Assembly (NCBI GenBank): GCA_964588285.1
Contig: CAZPNX010000003.1
Coordinates: 62,001-126,000, forward strand
Direction of reading: 5' to 3'
From: CAZPNX01 sp964588285
GTDB lineage: Bacteria; Edwardsbacteria; AC1; EtOH8
DNA length: 64,000 bases
The notes under the pieces were generated by a model. The model was given only the letters and a program-made list of their open reading frames with translations, ran no database searches and was not told the DNA's origin. Positions within the stretch are counted from its first letter, which is position 1. Each line of letters opens with the position of its first letter. Position numbers and translations under genes: made by a program. Below are positions 1-7,074 of the stretch, piece after piece.

Positions 1-1
1 C

Positions 2-766
2 TATGACAGCGCCGCCGGCCTCTATCGCATGTGGTACAGCGGGGTTGATACTACCACTTGGCACATCCAGATCGGTCTGGCGACCTCGCCCAACTGCGTC
101 AACTGGTTTCGCGAGGCCTCAAACCCGGTGGTAGCCAATGGGCCGTTCGGTTCCTGCGACGACATGTGGGCTTCGGTGCCGGCGGTCATCAAGCGCGACA
201 CACTTTACGAGATGTGGTACAGCGCTCTCTCCACATCCGGCGGCTTCGGCGATATCGGCGTCTGCTATGCCACCTCCCCGGACGGAGTGGCTTGGACCAA
301 GTATCCGGGCAATCCACTTTTCACTACCACCACTCCGCCGCACAGCATGGCGGTGGACAGCGCCGGACCTTGGGCGCCGGATGTGGTCTTTAACGAGGCG
401 GGATTTAGGATGTGGTACGAAACCGTCGCCGGCTTCTGCCTGGCCACGGCCCCTTTGGCGGGCATTCACGGCGGCCCTCCGACTCCCCTGGAAAAGCAGG
501 CGCAGACTCTGAGGATTTTTCCGAACCCAGCCACCAACAGGGTGAGCTTCAGCCTATCCGGCGGTCTCGAGGGAAAGACGCGGCTTAAGGTGTACGACCT
601 GTCGGGACGAAAAATAGTCGAGGCCGAGTTATCCAGGGGACGGGACAAGGCATCCTGGGACTGCCGCCTGGCCGACGGCAGGCAGGCGCGGCCAGGAATT
701 TACTTTCTCGTACTCATCAAGGATGGGGAGGAAAGAGCCGTGGCCAAACTGGTCATAGCCAGGTGA
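2..766 (+). CDS. Secreted glycosidase-like beta-propeller protein with C-terminal sorting domain (5' partial)
   Basis: The reading frame is open to the left edge, so the N-terminus lies outside the window. Blade-like repeats of the form MWYSG...ATSPDGV.W (for example YRMWYSGVD, YEMWYSALS, FRMWYETVAG) resemble the five-bladed propellers of the GH32/43/68 (levanase/arabinanase) superfamily. The catalytic acids cannot be judged from this fragment. After a linker near window position 490, the last 85 or so residues form a FlgD-like/type IX-like sorting domain: FPNPATNRVSFSL, KVYDLSGR, GIYFLVLI and a basic end, LVIAR. The protein is therefore probably exported and surface-attached or released. Propeller family is fairly sure; substrate is unknown. 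Confidence 0.7.
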   Translation, partial: YDSAAGLYRMWYSGVDTTTWHIQIGLATSPNCVNWFREASNPVVANGPFGSCDDMWASVPAVIKRDTLYEMWYSALSTSGGFGDIGVCYATSPDGVAWTKYPGNPLFTTTTPPHSMAVDSAGPWAPDVVFNEAGFRMWYETVAGFCLATAPLAGIHGGPPTPLEKQAQTLRIFPNPATNRVSFSLSGGLEGKTRLKVYDLSGRKIVEAELSRGRDKASWDCRLADGRQARPGIYFLVLIKDGEERAVAKLVIAR

Positions 767-801
767 AAGACGGCCGGCAAAGAAGCCAGAGGATGTAAGA
801 T

Positions 802-1791
802 GTGATGAGCGAGATCAACATTGTCTGGAAACAGCAACACTATAACGGGAGCTGCGCCAGCGCCTGCCTAGCCATGCTGCTTTCGGGATACAGCATTGAT
901 AAGCGCGACGACGACATCATCACCGAGACAAAAATGCCGTATCGGGTGGCTTTCGATCCGGCGGACGGCGGCCGGTTCACCGCCGGAGTGCTGATGGACA
1001 GCAACGAGGTGTTCAACAGCATGCTTCTTCACCACCGGCTGATGCTGACCGGCCCCAAGGCCCGCAACTGGACCGATTTCCAACAAACAGCCGGGGAACA
1101 GCTGGCCAAGGGCAGGCCCTTCATGGCCAGGGTGCCCACTATGGCCTTGACCTCTCCGGGATACGAACAGCTGAGACAGAGGCGCCAGGCCGGCATCCGG
1201 CACAATGTTGTTTTTCTCGAAATCCGTGACGAAAGATATCGTATTTTAGATCCCTGGGGGGGACTGGATAGAACAAAGGAACAGGTTTACGCCGATATCC
1301 GCGATCATGTCGACCTGATGATATCAAAAAAGATTCTGCAACCGGCCATGGAGCTTTCCGGGAAGGAGACGTCCATCGGATTCCTGGACAAATGGAACGG
1401 GAAACAGGCCGAGGCCATTCTGGAAACTTTGAACCGAACCCGGGCGGCCCTTGACGCCCTGGTAAAGACGGCCGAAAAATTCGGCGCCGATATCACCGGA
1501 AGTCCGGCCTCCAAGCACGAGGATATCCTCTACGACTATCTGGGCCGCTGTTTCAAACCGATCGCCCTGGACTGGAGGACGGCCATCGAGGCCCAGAGGG
1601 AACGGGGGCAGGCGCAGTATCAGTTGATTGGAGAGCTATACGACCTGCAGGAGATTATTATAAAGCAGCAGAAGGCGTTGGAGGCACAACCAGGCATAGG
1701 ACGCGAGTTCTGCACCGAGCTGGTGAAGTCAACCCGGAGGGTCCAACAGGCGGCCCAGGCTCATCTGAGCTCGGCCTACTCCATAAAGTGA
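802..1791 (+). CDS. C39-like cysteine peptidase domain protein
   Basis: 329 residues. The N-terminal 160 residues look like a C39-like papain-fold domain: Q12 and C18 in QHYNGSCASACLAMLL, H134 in RHNVVFLEI and D150 in RYRILDPWGG match the expected Gln-Cys-His-Asp order. The remaining 160 residues are charged and helical and I do not recognise them. No signal peptide or ABC-transporter segment is visible, so this is not a bacteriocin exporter of the usual kind. The start is GTG at 802 with ATG at 805 directly after it; AGAGGA at 788-793 is a fair ribosome site. It stands alone between the propeller protein and an inverted-repeat element. The role is unknown; cleavage of a cytoplasmic peptide or amide bond is possible. 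Confidence 0.6.
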   Translation: MMSEINIVWKQQHYNGSCASACLAMLLSGYSIDKRDDDIITETKMPYRVAFDPADGGRFTAGVLMDSNEVFNSMLLHHRLMLTGPKARNWTDFQQTAGEQLAKGRPFMARVPTMALTSPGYEQLRQRRQAGIRHNVVFLEIRDERYRILDPWGGLDRTKEQVYADIRDHVDLMISKKILQPAMELSGKETSIGFLDKWNGKQAEAILETLNRTRAALDALVKTAEKFGADITGSPASKHEDILYDYLGRCFKPIALDWRTAIEAQRERGQAQYQLIGELYDLQEIIIKQQKALEAQPGIGREFCTELVKSTRRVQQAAQAHLSSAYSIK

Positions 1792-1801
1792 AGCGCAAGG
1801 C

Positions 1802-1937
1802 GTCATTCCGGGTATGCCCCGTGCCTTGCTTTCGAAGAATCTGGCTGTTGTCGCCTTGCCGGCATATGTCTGATACTATGATGATCGGAAACAGGCAAGA
1901 TTCTTCAAGGGTCAGGCGTGAAGCCTGGCTCAGAATA
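1802..1937. repeat. Imperfect inverted-repeat element (family A, copy 1)
   Basis: Intergenic sequence. The left arm begins GTCATTCCGGG and contains TCGAAGAATCTGGC; the right arm ends GGCTCAGAATAA and contains GCAAGATTCTTCAAGG. The reverse complement of the right arm therefore repeats GAAGAATCT and ATTCTGAGCC. The same GTCAT.CTGAG...GAAG.ATC pattern recurs at 31394, 34100 and 62307. It looks like a MITE or REP-like non-coding repeat. Confidence 0.6.
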
Positions 1938-1954
1938 AAGTTACTAAAGTTAGA

Positions 1955-2770
1955 ATGAAGATAGGCTTCGTCCAGTTCGCCCCGGACTTCGGCCAGGTGC
2001 GCCGGAACCTGGATGCTATAGAACGTCTGGTCTGCGGCATCAAGGCGGATCTCTTGGTCCTTCCCGAGCTGTGCACCACCGGCTACTGCTTCGCCTCAAA
2101 GCAGGAGGCCCGCAGGCTGGCCGAGCCGATAGACGGCCTATCCATAAAATTCCTCAAGCGACTTTCTAAGGAAAGACGGGTGTCGCTGGTGGCCGGTTTT
2201 GCCGAAAGAAACGGCGGCCGAATCTACAACTCGGCGGTTTTAATCAGCCCCGACGGCCGGCTCGGCCTCTACCGCAAGACGCATCTATTCTGGAATGAAA
2301 AGAGATGGTTTCTTCCGGGGGACACCGGGTTTCGGGTCTACGATCTGGGAACCATCAAGGTCGGCCTGATGATCTGCTTCGACTGGATATTCCCGGAGGC
2401 GGCTCGCACCCTGGCCCTCAAAGGCGCCCAGGTCATCTGCCACCCTTCGAACCTGGTGCTGCCGCACTGCCCGGCCTCGATGCCGGTGCGGGCTTTGGAG
2501 AACCGGGTGTTCACCGTCACCGCCAATCGGACGGGGCGCGAGAGTCGCATAGGTCAGGAACTTCGATTTATCGGACGCAGCCTGATATGCGGCCCGGACC
2601 GGAAGGTGCTGGCCAAGGCCGGGGAACGAGGGGAATGCGTGAAGGTGGTGGAGATCGACCCCATGGTGGCCAAGGACAAGAGGATGACGCCGGCGAACGA
2701 CCTGTTCCGCGACCGGCGGCCCAAGTTTTACATAGTCCCCTCTATTAAGAGGGGAGCAAGGGGTGTGTAG
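1955..2770 (+). CDS. Carbon-nitrogen hydrolase (nitrilase superfamily)
   Basis: 271 residues, the usual length for a single-domain nitrilase-superfamily amidase. The catalytic triad is visible: E38 in LLVLPELCTTGY, K108 in LYRKTHLF and C141 in VGLMICFDWIFPE. It should hydrolyse a small amide or nitrile in the cytoplasm. The family includes omega-amidase, N-carbamoylputrescine amidase and beta-ureidopropionase, and the sequence alone does not settle the substrate. It begins at ATG 1955 without a strong ribosome site and is followed after a short gap by thiL, with which it may be co-transcribed. Confidence 0.85.
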   Translation: MKIGFVQFAPDFGQVRRNLDAIERLVCGIKADLLVLPELCTTGYCFASKQEARRLAEPIDGLSIKFLKRLSKERRVSLVAGFAERNGGRIYNSAVLISPDGRLGLYRKTHLFWNEKRWFLPGDTGFRVYDLGTIKVGLMICFDWIFPEAARTLALKGAQVICHPSNLVLPHCPASMPVRALENRVFTVTANRTGRESRIGQELRFIGRSLICGPDRKVLAKAGERGECVKVVEIDPMVAKDKRMTPANDLFRDRRPKFYIVPSIKRGARGV

Positions 2771-2836
2771 GTTTCTTTCACAACAGAGCTGACACACCCC
2801 TTTCCTCTTTCTAGATTGGATGAAGCAAAAAGGAAT

Positions 2837-3832
2837 ATGCAGACAGGGCTAAGATCCATCGGCGAGTTCGGCCTGATAGATCGCATCAAGAGGGGCGGGA
2901 GAGGCCGCGGACGGAATGTCCTGCTGGGCATCGGCGACGACGCCGCGGCCTTCAGGCTTTCTCCGGGCGGCGTCGGCCTGGCGACCACCGATTGTCTGGT
3001 CGAGGGAACACACTTCCATCTTGGCTACACTAGCTACCGCGACTTGGGCTGGAAGGCGATGGCGGCCAATCTCTCCGATATCGCGGCCATGGGGGGACGG
3101 CCGCTTTTGGCCCTGGTTTCGCTGACCTTGACCGGCTCCCAGAGGACAAAGGACATAGACCGGTTGTACTCGGGGATGAGGTTATTGGCCGAGCGCTTCC
3201 GGGTGGCCATTGTCGGTGGGGATGTGGTCCGGGGCCGGGAGTTATCGGTTACGCTGACCGTCATCGGCCAGGGGAAAAAAGAAAACCTAGGACTAAGGTC
3301 CGGGGCCAGGCCGGGAGACGCGGTGTTGGTGACCGGGACGCTGGGGGCCAGCCGGGCTGGCCTAGAGCTCCTGCAAAATTTTAAATCCGAAATCCGAAAT
3401 CCGAAGTTAATCAGAAAGCACCTCCGTCCCGAGCCCCGGGTCAAGGAGGGCCTGGTTTTGGAGCGGCGGTTCCGGTTGCATGGGATGATAGACATATCGG
3501 ACGGACTGGCCTCCGAGCTTCACCATCTGGCCAAGCAGAGCGGAGTGGGGTTGATCATAGACCAGGGGGCCCTGCCGGTGGCGGACGAAGCATGGGCTGC
3601 GGCCAAGTTGCTGGGCCGGGATCCGTTGGAATTCTGTCTGCAAAGCGGGGAGGAATATGAGCTGCTGTTCACCCTGCCGACGCCACAGGCGAAAAAGGCC
3701 AAGATTCTATTGCGGAAGCTGGGTACGCCGTGCACGGTCATCGGTCAGGCCATCAGCGGCCGGGGGGTGTGGATGACCGGAGGTGACGGGCGGATGCGGG
3801 CGCTTTTGCCGCATGGCTACCGTCATTTCTAG
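2837..3832 (+). CDS. thiL: Thiamine-monophosphate kinase ThiL
   Basis: Phosphorylates thiamine monophosphate to thiamine pyrophosphate with ATP. The family signature is clear: GEFGLIDRI at the N-terminus, GIGDDAAAF, TTDCLVEGTHF, NLSDIAAMGG, VGGDVVRG and GMIDISDGLASEL, all in the expected order. I start it at ATG 2837, which has AAGGA just upstream and gives the usual N-terminus; an in-frame TTG at 2816 is the alternative. Between GASRAGLELL and HLRPEPR the loop is encoded by three tandem copies of a 7-bp unit (3384-3404), read in frame as KSEIRNPK. This loop is variable in the family, so function is probably kept. A good terminator follows at 3855. Confidence 0.93.
   Translation: MQTGLRSIGEFGLIDRIKRGGRGRGRNVLLGIGDDAAAFRLSPGGVGLATTDCLVEGTHFHLGYTSYRDLGWKAMAANLSDIAAMGGRPLLALVSLTLTGSQRTKDIDRLYSGMRLLAERFRVAIVGGDVVRGRELSVTLTVIGQGKKENLGLRSGARPGDAVLVTGTLGASRAGLELLQNFKSEIRNPKLIRKHLRPEPRVKEGLVLERRFRLHGMIDISDGLASELHHLAKQSGVGLIIDQGALPVADEAWAAAKLLGRDPLEFCLQSGEEYELLFTLPTPQAKKAKILLRKLGTPCTVIGQAISGRGVWMTGGDGRMRALLPHGYRHF
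3384..3404 (+). repeat. Three tandem 7-bp AATCCGA units inside thiL
   Basis: ATCCG starts at 3385, 3392 and 3399, giving a period of 7. Three units make 21 bp, so the reading frame is kept. It is AT-richer than its surroundings. Confidence 0.85.
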
Positions 3833-3854
3833 CAATGTCCCATCCGGTCTGGCT

Positions 3855-3878
3855 AACGCCCGAAAAGGGCGTTTTTTT
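3855..3878 (+). terminator. Rho-independent terminator after thiL
   Basis: Stem AACGCCC (3855-3861) pairs with GGGCGTT (3867-3873) around loop GAAAA, followed by a run of T to 3878. Confidence 0.9.
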
Positions 3879-3989
3879 AATCAGCTATTCCTCTTTGCTC
3901 GTTGCGAGAAGGTTCATTGGGACGTTTGACGGCCGAGGCCGCCATTTGTATAAATATGATAAAAATGTGAAAATAATTGCAAATGGCTA

Positions 3990-4018
3990 TTGACAAGCAA
4001 TGCCTCCGGTTGTATACT
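3990..4018 (+). promoter_or_regulatory. Sigma-70 promoter of argR-glnA, with possible ArgR sites
   Basis: TTGACA (3990-3995), 17-bp spacer, TATACT (4013-4018), giving a start near 4025 and a leader of about 25 nt before argR. AT-rich TGTATAAATATGATA just upstream (3955 onward) and TGTATACTAATTGTA over the -10 loosely resemble ARG boxes, which would fit autoregulation by ArgR. The promoter is strong; the operator assignment is inference. Confidence 0.8.
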
Positions 4019-4049
4019 AATTGTACGCCATCCTAGACGGATATGAGCT

Positions 4050-4502
4050 ATGATAGCCAAAGCCAAACGCCAAAACCTGATAAAACAGATACTGACCGAA
4101 AAACAGATATCAAGCTATGATAGCTTGGTAAAGGCCCTGTCCGATCACGGCATCAGAGTCACCCAGGCCACCCTCAGCCGGGACTTTGCCGAGATGGGGG
4201 TCATCCGGGCCATGACCCCGGACGGTCCCCGCTACCAGATGGATGAGGGGGAGACCGGCCGGCACATCGACCGGCTGCTGGGCTACGAGGTGCTGGCCAT
4301 CAGGCGCAACGAATCCATGGTGGTCATCCACACCCTGGCCGGCCGGGCCCAGGGCGTGGCCCGCTATATCGAGCAGATGCACCGGCCGGAGATCATCGGC
4401 ACCTTGGGCGGGTTCTGCACGGTGCTGGTCATTCCGGCCAGCGTCCGCCAGGTGCGGAAAGTGGAATCCATCATCAGGGGCATGGTGCTCAACCAAGACT
4501 AA
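4050..4502 (+). CDS. argR: Arginine repressor family regulator ArgR
   Basis: 150 residues, the normal length. The N-terminal winged helix contains RQNLIKQILTEKQISS and VTQATLSRDFAEMGVIR, the family DNA-recognition helix. The C-terminal oligomerisation and arginine-binding half contains LAGRAQGVARYIEQ and EIIGTLGG. Such proteins bind DNA as hexamers with L-arginine as co-repressor. No arginine biosynthesis genes are near. It is followed by glnA after 35 bp, apparently in one transcription unit, so here it may report arginine or nitrogen status to glutamine synthesis. The promoter immediately upstream overlaps AT-rich palindromic sequence. Confidence 0.9.
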   Translation: MIAKAKRQNLIKQILTEKQISSYDSLVKALSDHGIRVTQATLSRDFAEMGVIRAMTPDGPRYQMDEGETGRHIDRLLGYEVLAIRRNESMVVIHTLAGRAQGVARYIEQMHRPEIIGTLGGFCTVLVIPASVRQVRKVESIIRGMVLNQD

Positions 4503-4537
4503 ATTTGTTGGAAAACTTAAGCTATCGAGGCCATTCT

Positions 4538-5956
4538 ATGAACCTCAGACAGATCTTTAACTACGCCGCCAAGAACAAGATCGAGTTCGTGGCCGTCAAG
4601 TTTGGGGATCTATTGGGCAAGTGGCACCAGATCACGGTGCCGGCCCACGAATTGAAACCCTCGCTGTTCGAGCGGGGCCGGGGCATCGGCTTTGACGGCT
4701 CTAGTGTGGCCGGATTCACCCAGGTCAAGGCCGGGGACATGATCGTCATCCCCATCCTAGAGACCGGCATCCTGGACCCCTTCGCCCGGCTTCCCACCCT
4801 GACCTTCATCGGCGACGTCATCGACGTGGCTACCGGTGAGAAGTTTGTCCGTAATCCCAGGGCCATCGCCGAGAAGGCCGAAAAGCACCTACTGAAAACG
4901 GGATACGCCGCCGAGAGCTTTTGGGGGCCAGAGTTCGAGTTCTACCTTTTCGACTCGGTGCGCTACGACAACCAGGCCCAGGACTGCTTCTTCCGGGTGG
5001 ACGCGGCCGGGGCCCATTGGAACACCGGCCGGGACGAGGGGCCGAACCTGGGCTACAAGATACCCTACAAGGGCGGCTACCATGCGGCCCCGCCCCAGGA
5101 CCGTTATTTCGATTTCCGCTCATCCCTCTGTCGGACCTTGGAACAGTGTGGCATTCCGGTCAAATACCACCACCACGAGGTGGGCGGGGCCGGACAGATG
5201 GAGATCGAGGTCATGTTCGACACCCTGACCAAGATGGCCGACCGTACTATGATGGTCAAACATATAGTACGCAACGCCGCCTTTAAGGCCGGCCTGACGG
5301 CCACCTTCATGCCCAAGCCGCTCTACAAGGAGCCGGGCAACGGGATGCACGTTCACCAGTACCTGGCAAGGGGCGGGCATTCCATATTCTATAAAAAGGG
5401 CGGGCTGGTCAACATGTCCGAATTGGCCCTGCACTATCTGGGAGGTCTGCTGCACCATGCCCCGGCCCTGCTGGCCTTCACCAACCCCTCGACCAACTCC
5501 TACCGGCGGCTGGTGCCGGGGTTCGAGGCCCCCATCAAGTCCAGCTATTCGGTGGGCAACCGGACGGCGGCGGTGCGCATCCCCGGCTACCTGACCGACC
5601 CCAAAAACTTCCGTTACGAATTCAGGCCTCCGGACGCCACCTGCAATCCCTACCTGGCCTTTGCCGCCATGCTGATGGCCGGGATCGACGGCATCAAAAG
5701 GAAGCTGGATCCGGGCCAGCCGTTGAATAAGGATCTCTATAGCCTATCGAAACAGGACCTGGAAAAAATACCCACCCTGCCCACCTCCTTGGGCGAGGCC
5801 TTGGAGGCCCTGAGCAAGGACCATAAATTCCTGCTTGAAGGCGGCGTCTTTCCCCAGGACCTGATCGATGTCTGGATCGACCTGAAGTCGAAGGATGTCG
5901 AGGAACTGGGCAGGCGGCCCCATCCCTACGAGTTCCAGATGTACTACGACTGCTGA
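4538..5956 (+). CDS. glnA: Glutamine synthetase type I
   Basis: Makes glutamine from glutamate, ammonia and ATP; dodecameric and cytoplasmic. 472 residues, matching GSI. The beta-grasp region has FGDLLGKWHQITVP and GFDGSSVAGF. The catalytic domain has EFEFYLFD, the HHHEVG metal and substrate site, NGMHVHQ, and NRTAAVRIPGY with FEFRPPDA-type ATP residues. NKDLYSLS near the C-terminus carries the tyrosine at the place adenylylated in GSI-beta enzymes; no adenylyltransferase gene is in the window. The start is ATG 4538, where the conserved MNLRQIFNYA begins and CGAGG lies 7 nt upstream; an earlier in-frame TTG at 4505 is unlikely. Confidence 0.96.
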   Translation: MNLRQIFNYAAKNKIEFVAVKFGDLLGKWHQITVPAHELKPSLFERGRGIGFDGSSVAGFTQVKAGDMIVIPILETGILDPFARLPTLTFIGDVIDVATGEKFVRNPRAIAEKAEKHLLKTGYAAESFWGPEFEFYLFDSVRYDNQAQDCFFRVDAAGAHWNTGRDEGPNLGYKIPYKGGYHAAPPQDRYFDFRSSLCRTLEQCGIPVKYHHHEVGGAGQMEIEVMFDTLTKMADRTMMVKHIVRNAAFKAGLTATFMPKPLYKEPGNGMHVHQYLARGGHSIFYKKGGLVNMSELALHYLGGLLHHAPALLAFTNPSTNSYRRLVPGFEAPIKSSYSVGNRTAAVRIPGYLTDPKNFRYEFRPPDATCNPYLAFAAMLMAGIDGIKRKLDPGQPLNKDLYSLSKQDLEKIPTLPTSLGEALEALSKDHKFLLEGGVFPQDLIDVWIDLKSKDVEELGRRPHPYEFQMYYDC

Positions 5957-6011
5957 CCCAAAAACCCGACCGCAGAGACGCAGAGAACTTCCCAATTCTT
6001 ACTGCCGGAAA

Positions 6012-7061
6012 ATGTCGATAAGGTATAGGTCTGCAGTTACGCTATTGATGTCCGCCATGCTGAGTTCGGCAGTCTCGTCGGCCGACCAGCCGAGGCAGGT
6101 GGCGGTGCTGCACTTCACCGCAGTTTCCTGCGGGCCCTGCGGAGGGGCGGCTTTGGCCATGGAAAGGCTCAAGTCCGAGGCCGGGGATTCCCTCAATGTG
6201 ATCGGCGTCCATTATTATGATTCCTACAAGATCCCAGAGGCCGAGTCCTTGGCCGCCCATTACTCGGTGATCGGCACCCCCACCACCTGGTTTGACGGAG
6301 TGGACGTCCAGTATTACGCGGACACTGCCACCTACTGGGGATACCGCTACTCGTTCGACAAGCGAAAGGTCATGGCCCCCGGGGCCGAAATAATGCTGGG
6401 CGGTTGGGCGGATACGTCCGAAGGCACCGGAACGCTGACCTGCGCTGTTTTCAACCCCACGGCCGATACCTTGCTGGCTATTCTAAGAACGGCCATCATC
6501 GAGCGAGCCATCTACCGACCCTGGGGCGGGGGCGACAGTGTCTACGATGTCCTGCGGCGGATGCTGCCTGATTTCCACGGCCCGGAGCTGCGGCTGGGAC
6601 CGGGGGCCGATACCTCGTTCAACTTTCCCTTCACCATCGCTTCTGAGTGGAACAGCCAACAGCTGGGATTCGCCGCCTGGGTGGAAAAAACCGGCGAGGG
6701 GAAAGCTCCGGGAGCCGGCTCCATCATGCAGTCGGCCAGAATCGGCATTGGCCAGCTTTTGGGTGTCAATTCCGAACCGCCTCCGTGGCCGGTCCGTGCC
6801 GGATGGCTATCTGCGGCTATACACCCCAACCCGCTAAGGGATAGGGGCATTCTGCGATTCACTCTGCCAAGGTCGGGGCGGGTCGCGGCCAGCTTTTATG
6901 ACGTTTCCGGCCGCAGGCTGGGAGAGATGGACCTGGGGTGGCGGAGGGCCGGTGTGCATCGGATGAATTTTGATGCTAGAAAATGGCCGGCGGGGACGGT
7001 GTTCTGCGTGGTTAGAATGAACAGCGTAGGGTTGGCTATAAAAGTAAACAAACTAAATTAA
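6012..7061 (+). CDS. Secreted thioredoxin-fold (Omp28-like) protein with C-terminal sorting domain
   Basis: 349 residues from ATG 6012, where a signal peptide begins (basic start, then VTLLMSAMLSSAVSSA). The thioredoxin-like domain carries a redox motif C40-G-P-C43 and the cis-proline segment VIGTPTTWFDG. A middle beta domain resembles Omp28-related proteins. The last 75 or so residues form a sorting domain (IHPNPLRDRGILRF, ASFYDVSGRRLG). It likely acts outside the inner membrane on disulfides or as a redox-active surface protein. It is the first of four adjacent thioredoxin-fold genes. The reading frame could extend upstream to 5895 inside glnA, but the signal peptide favours 6012. Confidence 0.75.
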   Translation: MSIRYRSAVTLLMSAMLSSAVSSADQPRQVAVLHFTAVSCGPCGGAALAMERLKSEAGDSLNVIGVHYYDSYKIPEAESLAAHYSVIGTPTTWFDGVDVQYYADTATYWGYRYSFDKRKVMAPGAEIMLGGWADTSEGTGTLTCAVFNPTADTLLAILRTAIIERAIYRPWGGGDSVYDVLRRMLPDFHGPELRLGPGADTSFNFPFTIASEWNSQQLGFAAWVEKTGEGKAPGAGSIMQSARIGIGQLLGVNSEPPPWPVRAGWLSAAIHPNPLRDRGILRFTLPRSGRVAASFYDVSGRRLGEMDLGWRRAGVHRMNFDARKWPAGTVFCVVRMNSVGLAIKVNKLN

Positions 7062-7074
7062 ATGGAGAAGAAAA

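Noticed and set aside
5895..6011. Upstream extension of the first Omp28-like gene into glnA
   Set aside because: It would bury the signal peptide; ATG 6012 starts directly at it.
5957..6011. Possible short repeat with GCAGAGACGCAGAGAA after glnA
   Set aside because: Only a short fragment of a sequence type I recall from other drafts; no second arm is present, so it is not listed as an element.
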